Source: Apostichopus japonicus (Eukaryota > Echinodermata > Holothuroidea > Aspidochirotida > Stichopodidae). From it: a stretch of DNA of 64,000 nt. A program made the translations under genes and the position numbers. Below, piece after piece: positions 61,101 through 64,000 of this stretch (the stretch's first letter is position 1; each line of letters begins with the position of its first letter). Below the pieces are notes generated by a model. It searched no databases. It was not told the DNA's origin and worked only from the letters and a program-made list of their open reading frames with translations. The stretch spans positions 25,821,265 to 25,885,264 of the forward strand of contig NC_092573.1 in the NCBI RefSeq assembly GCF_037975245.1, in the 5' to 3' direction.

Positions 61101-61963
61101 AGGCTTTTATCCTGTGATTAATAGCCATTGGGATGTTTGTGACTGTGTTTGTACTGTTTGATGATGCTCTTGCTAATTGTTATGCACTTTGAACACTCTC
61201 ACAAAGGGTACAGTAAAAGTTCATGTCTCACCACAATTTATTGGAAATTCCATTCATAGTATTGTAACTATGCTCTGTGTAAAATCTTTGTTCAGATTTA
61301 GAAAAAGCTTTATTTATATACTTATTTTTCGGTTGAATACCCTTCCAGTTAAAATAGTCAATGCAGAAGTGGGTACTGCATGGAATTGATCTTGTGAGCC
61401 ACCGTGAAATTTTATTTGTATACAGTACTGTACATATAATCCACAGCCAGCAACTGCAGTTAATGATTCTGGAAATATTCAGTATATTGGGAAATAAAAC
61501 CTTACAAAGTTTATACTGTATATTCTCCATTGAGAATGTTAAAATATCTTCTCAGTGTGTACCAACTCCCCAAGTTCTACCCCCATATTTTATGGGTACA
61601 GTATTTGATTCCTTGCTGGAGCCAGAAGGAATCTATGCAATGGTAATAGCATGTGTGTGTGTGTGTGTGTGTGTGGATTGTGTGTGTGAACGAGTCCAAA
61701 ATAAAATACATCTTGAGTAATCTTCAACTATACATAATATAGTCATTCAGGACACAAAATTTGCTTTAAATAGTTGATACATTTTTGGGGGTGCTTAAAC
61801 CCACTCAAGGGCCCTTATCAGTTTTCACACTCTGAACTTCCAGGGGTCAATGTGGTAATCTCAAGTGGTCTCAAAATTGACTCAAGGGAGTTTGAAATTG
61901 TCTCAAAATTAGCCTTATCCTCTGTGATTAATGCTAGATAACTCTAGCTTTGGCAGGAAGTGT
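55165..61963. other. no recognised gene; weak exon-like signals
   Basis: No frame resembles a known family. Two signals hint at 5' exons of a plus-strand gene extending beyond the window: a GC-richer stretch at 56640-56745 ending in a donor (acg|gtgagt), and an acceptor-bounded stretch at about 59029-59056 with an ATG just before a donor (ATGACAA|gtaagt). A 73-residue frame at 57897-58118 has no recognisable motif. Confidence 0.3.
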
Positions 61964-62357
61964 GCTAACACAGGGAATCACCCCCACCCCAAACAAAGAT
62001 GATTTAACATTTGAACTGGAACTACAGTACATCATGCTAACACTGGGACATCTCCCCCACTGTACAAAGATGATGTAACATTTTAATTGGAATTATAGTA
62101 TGTGCATACTAACACATGTACTCCTCCCCCACCCCCCCACCCTCCACTGTGCAAAGATGATTTATCATTTTAATCAGAATTATAGTACAGCATGCTAACA
62201 CAGGGACTCGTCCCCCCCCCCCCACTGTACAAAGATGATGTAACATTTTAATTGTAATTATATTATAACATATATATGCTAACACTGGGACCTCCCCCCC
62301 CCCTCCCCACTGTACAAAGATGATGAAACATTTTAATTGGAATGATAGTACAGCATG
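61964..62357 (+). repeat. 71-85-bp tandem repeat, five copies
   Basis: Each copy has GCTAACAC(A/T)GGGA, a C-rich run of variable length, CACTGTACAAAGATGAT, AACATTTTAATTGGAAT and a TATAGTA word. Starts are near 61964, 62036, 62107, 62192 and 62277. Copies differ mainly in C-run length. Confidence 0.88.
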
Positions 62358-64000
62358 CTAAGCTCTTGAGTGTCACGCTCTTGTTAGTAATTACAGAACA
62401 TCCCTTTCATCTATCATTATATTGCAGCTGGGAGTACAGTAAGTGAGACCTTTCACTTACATTGTCTCTAGAAATGCTAAGGAGTATTAGAATTCAACAA
62501 TGAGGTATCATTTTCGTTTTTTACTGTAATTGAAGGAATATTATTTGTATATGTATTGTAAGTACCACAGTATGTAAAAGTATTATGCAAAGATGAGAAA
62601 AGGTAGGTCATTGTTTGTGAATATTAGTATTACTGTACATACCTTAATTCCTAGCCTAGCTTACTTCATGTAGGAATGGAGGTTGAAGTTGTTTTTGTTT
62701 TAATAGTATTAACTGTTGTGGCTATGTATAATATTAGTAACTTGCTAATCTTGCTAACAGCTTTTTTAAAATTCATAGTTGTTACACTGTAATTGAGCTA
62801 AAAATCATTTGTCAAGACACTTTCAAAGTATGAATCTAATGAAAAGTGGAATATTTTGAAGGTCAACCAGTATTTGTTCAAGATTATATACAGTATTCAA
62901 CTAACAAAATAGCTGCCAACGACTGTCCCTTTAAAAAAACCTCTTCACTCAGAAGTAAACAATTTTCACAGCTGCTCCAGCTGGGAGGCCTATTAGGGGT
63001 CTAAAATTGCCTCAGTTGACCCAATTTATGCACCACATGTACAGTACTTCCATTCATGCTCTTCAACATGCAATCCACAAAAACCAGATCCTGATTGATT
63101 TAAAAAGATGTTCTCCTACTGCTTTTAAATCGGCACTTTTTTTCTGAAGAAGAGCACTTGGGTGGATTAATATAGACTCTAATAGGAGTATGCCACCTTA
63201 ATGTTTCTATATTAAGTGTAGAATACAGTATACTTCCTCTGAAAATCACACTCATCCTTCATTTCTTGATGTACTCTAAGTGGGAAAATAAAAAAAACTG
63301 ACCTGGTTGTTGGTTATTTTACTAGACCTGTATAATCTCTTTAATTCTGCTCATTTTATAATGCCTCTGTACTTTGTGTCAGGGTCAAGATGTGTGGGCA
63401 CGTATTTACATTCATGTATGGACACCCCGAAATGCAAAATTGTACCTTTTGGTAGAAGCTGAGCTGAAAAATGAAAGTTTTAAGAGAAGCAAACAACTTC
63501 AGAAAATGAAGCCAAGGGGTGATTTATTGGGATTTAGCAAATTAATGCTGACATCAATTTTGAGGTTAAATGACTTAAATTTGCACTGTATTTAGAAAAT
63601 CTTTCTGTCAGGTCATATGTGTTTTATGGTTAAAGGAGATTTTTCGATCAAATGCTAATGCAAAACTTCCTCAAGGAGAGCTGTCTGATTTTACAAGGAA
63701 GTGTTTTATACTGAAATCCCATAGCATTTGTTTAATTACCAATAAATTGCTAATAAAGAGTGATTTATCTTATTAATTACAGATATGAAAAAAGCTATAT
63801 ATCGTAAATTGTATAATAGGATGAAAAAGTTCAATGCATTATAAGCAGCTCAGCCTTCCTATATGTGTGAGGCTAATATTGTCAAACTTGACAGATGCGT
63901 TCCCTTCAGAATCTGGCTAGTTTTATTCATTTCTAGACTTTGAGGTTTAATTTTCCAAACATTTGCGGCTAACATAACCACTGGGATGGTGGACATTCTG
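62358..64000. other. no gene recognised
   Basis: AT-rich sequence with no recognised coding block. A short frame at 63374-63595 has no family resemblance. Confidence 0.4.

Overview
The window is eukaryotic genomic DNA, AT-rich, with spliced genes (GT..AG introns, AATAAA signals), long introns and many short DNA-transposon derivatives. The gene families (DAZAP1-like RRM protein, SDR16C retinol-type dehydrogenases, DUOX maturation factor, SAMD3-like SAM protein) and the abundance of hAT-type MITEs fit an invertebrate deuterostome such as an echinoderm. That placement is inference. No bacterial genes, CRISPR array, rRNA or tRNA was recognised.

Layout. 1-13290: 3' part of a DAZAP1-like hnRNP gene on +, with two RRMs followed by a long Gly-rich tail split over seven exons; the five internal tail exons are frame-neutral. 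13454-16422: a 46-bp tandem repeat and hAT-type elements, one nested in another. 18222-19661: a 479-aa protein coded by one exon, family not recognised. 19951-21466: a 1.5-kb hAT-type element. 22485-26012 and 32110-35846 (both -): two tandem SDR16C-type short-chain dehydrogenase genes with the same exon plan (final three coding exons 245, 123 and 94 nt, same phases). I assembled each from four separate exons. The downstream gene carries an AT-rich satellite in its last intron, the upstream one a hAT MITE in its second intron. Between them lies a second nested pair of hAT elements.

37085-38810: a hAT-type element (perfect 14-bp inverted ends, perfect 8-bp target duplication) filled by a ~106/138-bp satellite with higher-order order. 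39321-39974: a foldback-like element whose arms are built of a 10-bp motif. 41810-43168: three exons of a DUOXA gene on +. 43462-44171: an inverted-repeat element. 47864-55162: a candidate 7.3-kb TA-flanked element with CACTCTAAAAAAG ends that contains a SAMD3-like gene, one exon of which has two in-frame stops, and a 33-bp minisatellite in its 3' region. 55165-64000: no recognised gene; a ~71-85-bp tandem repeat and weak exon-like signals.

The genes do not form a shared pathway. The two SDRs are clear tandem paralogues. The most unusual content is the transposon biology: five non-nested hAT-type insertions with perfect 8-bp duplications, two nested insertions, a satellite-filled hAT element, and the SAM-gene-bearing inverted-repeat unit.
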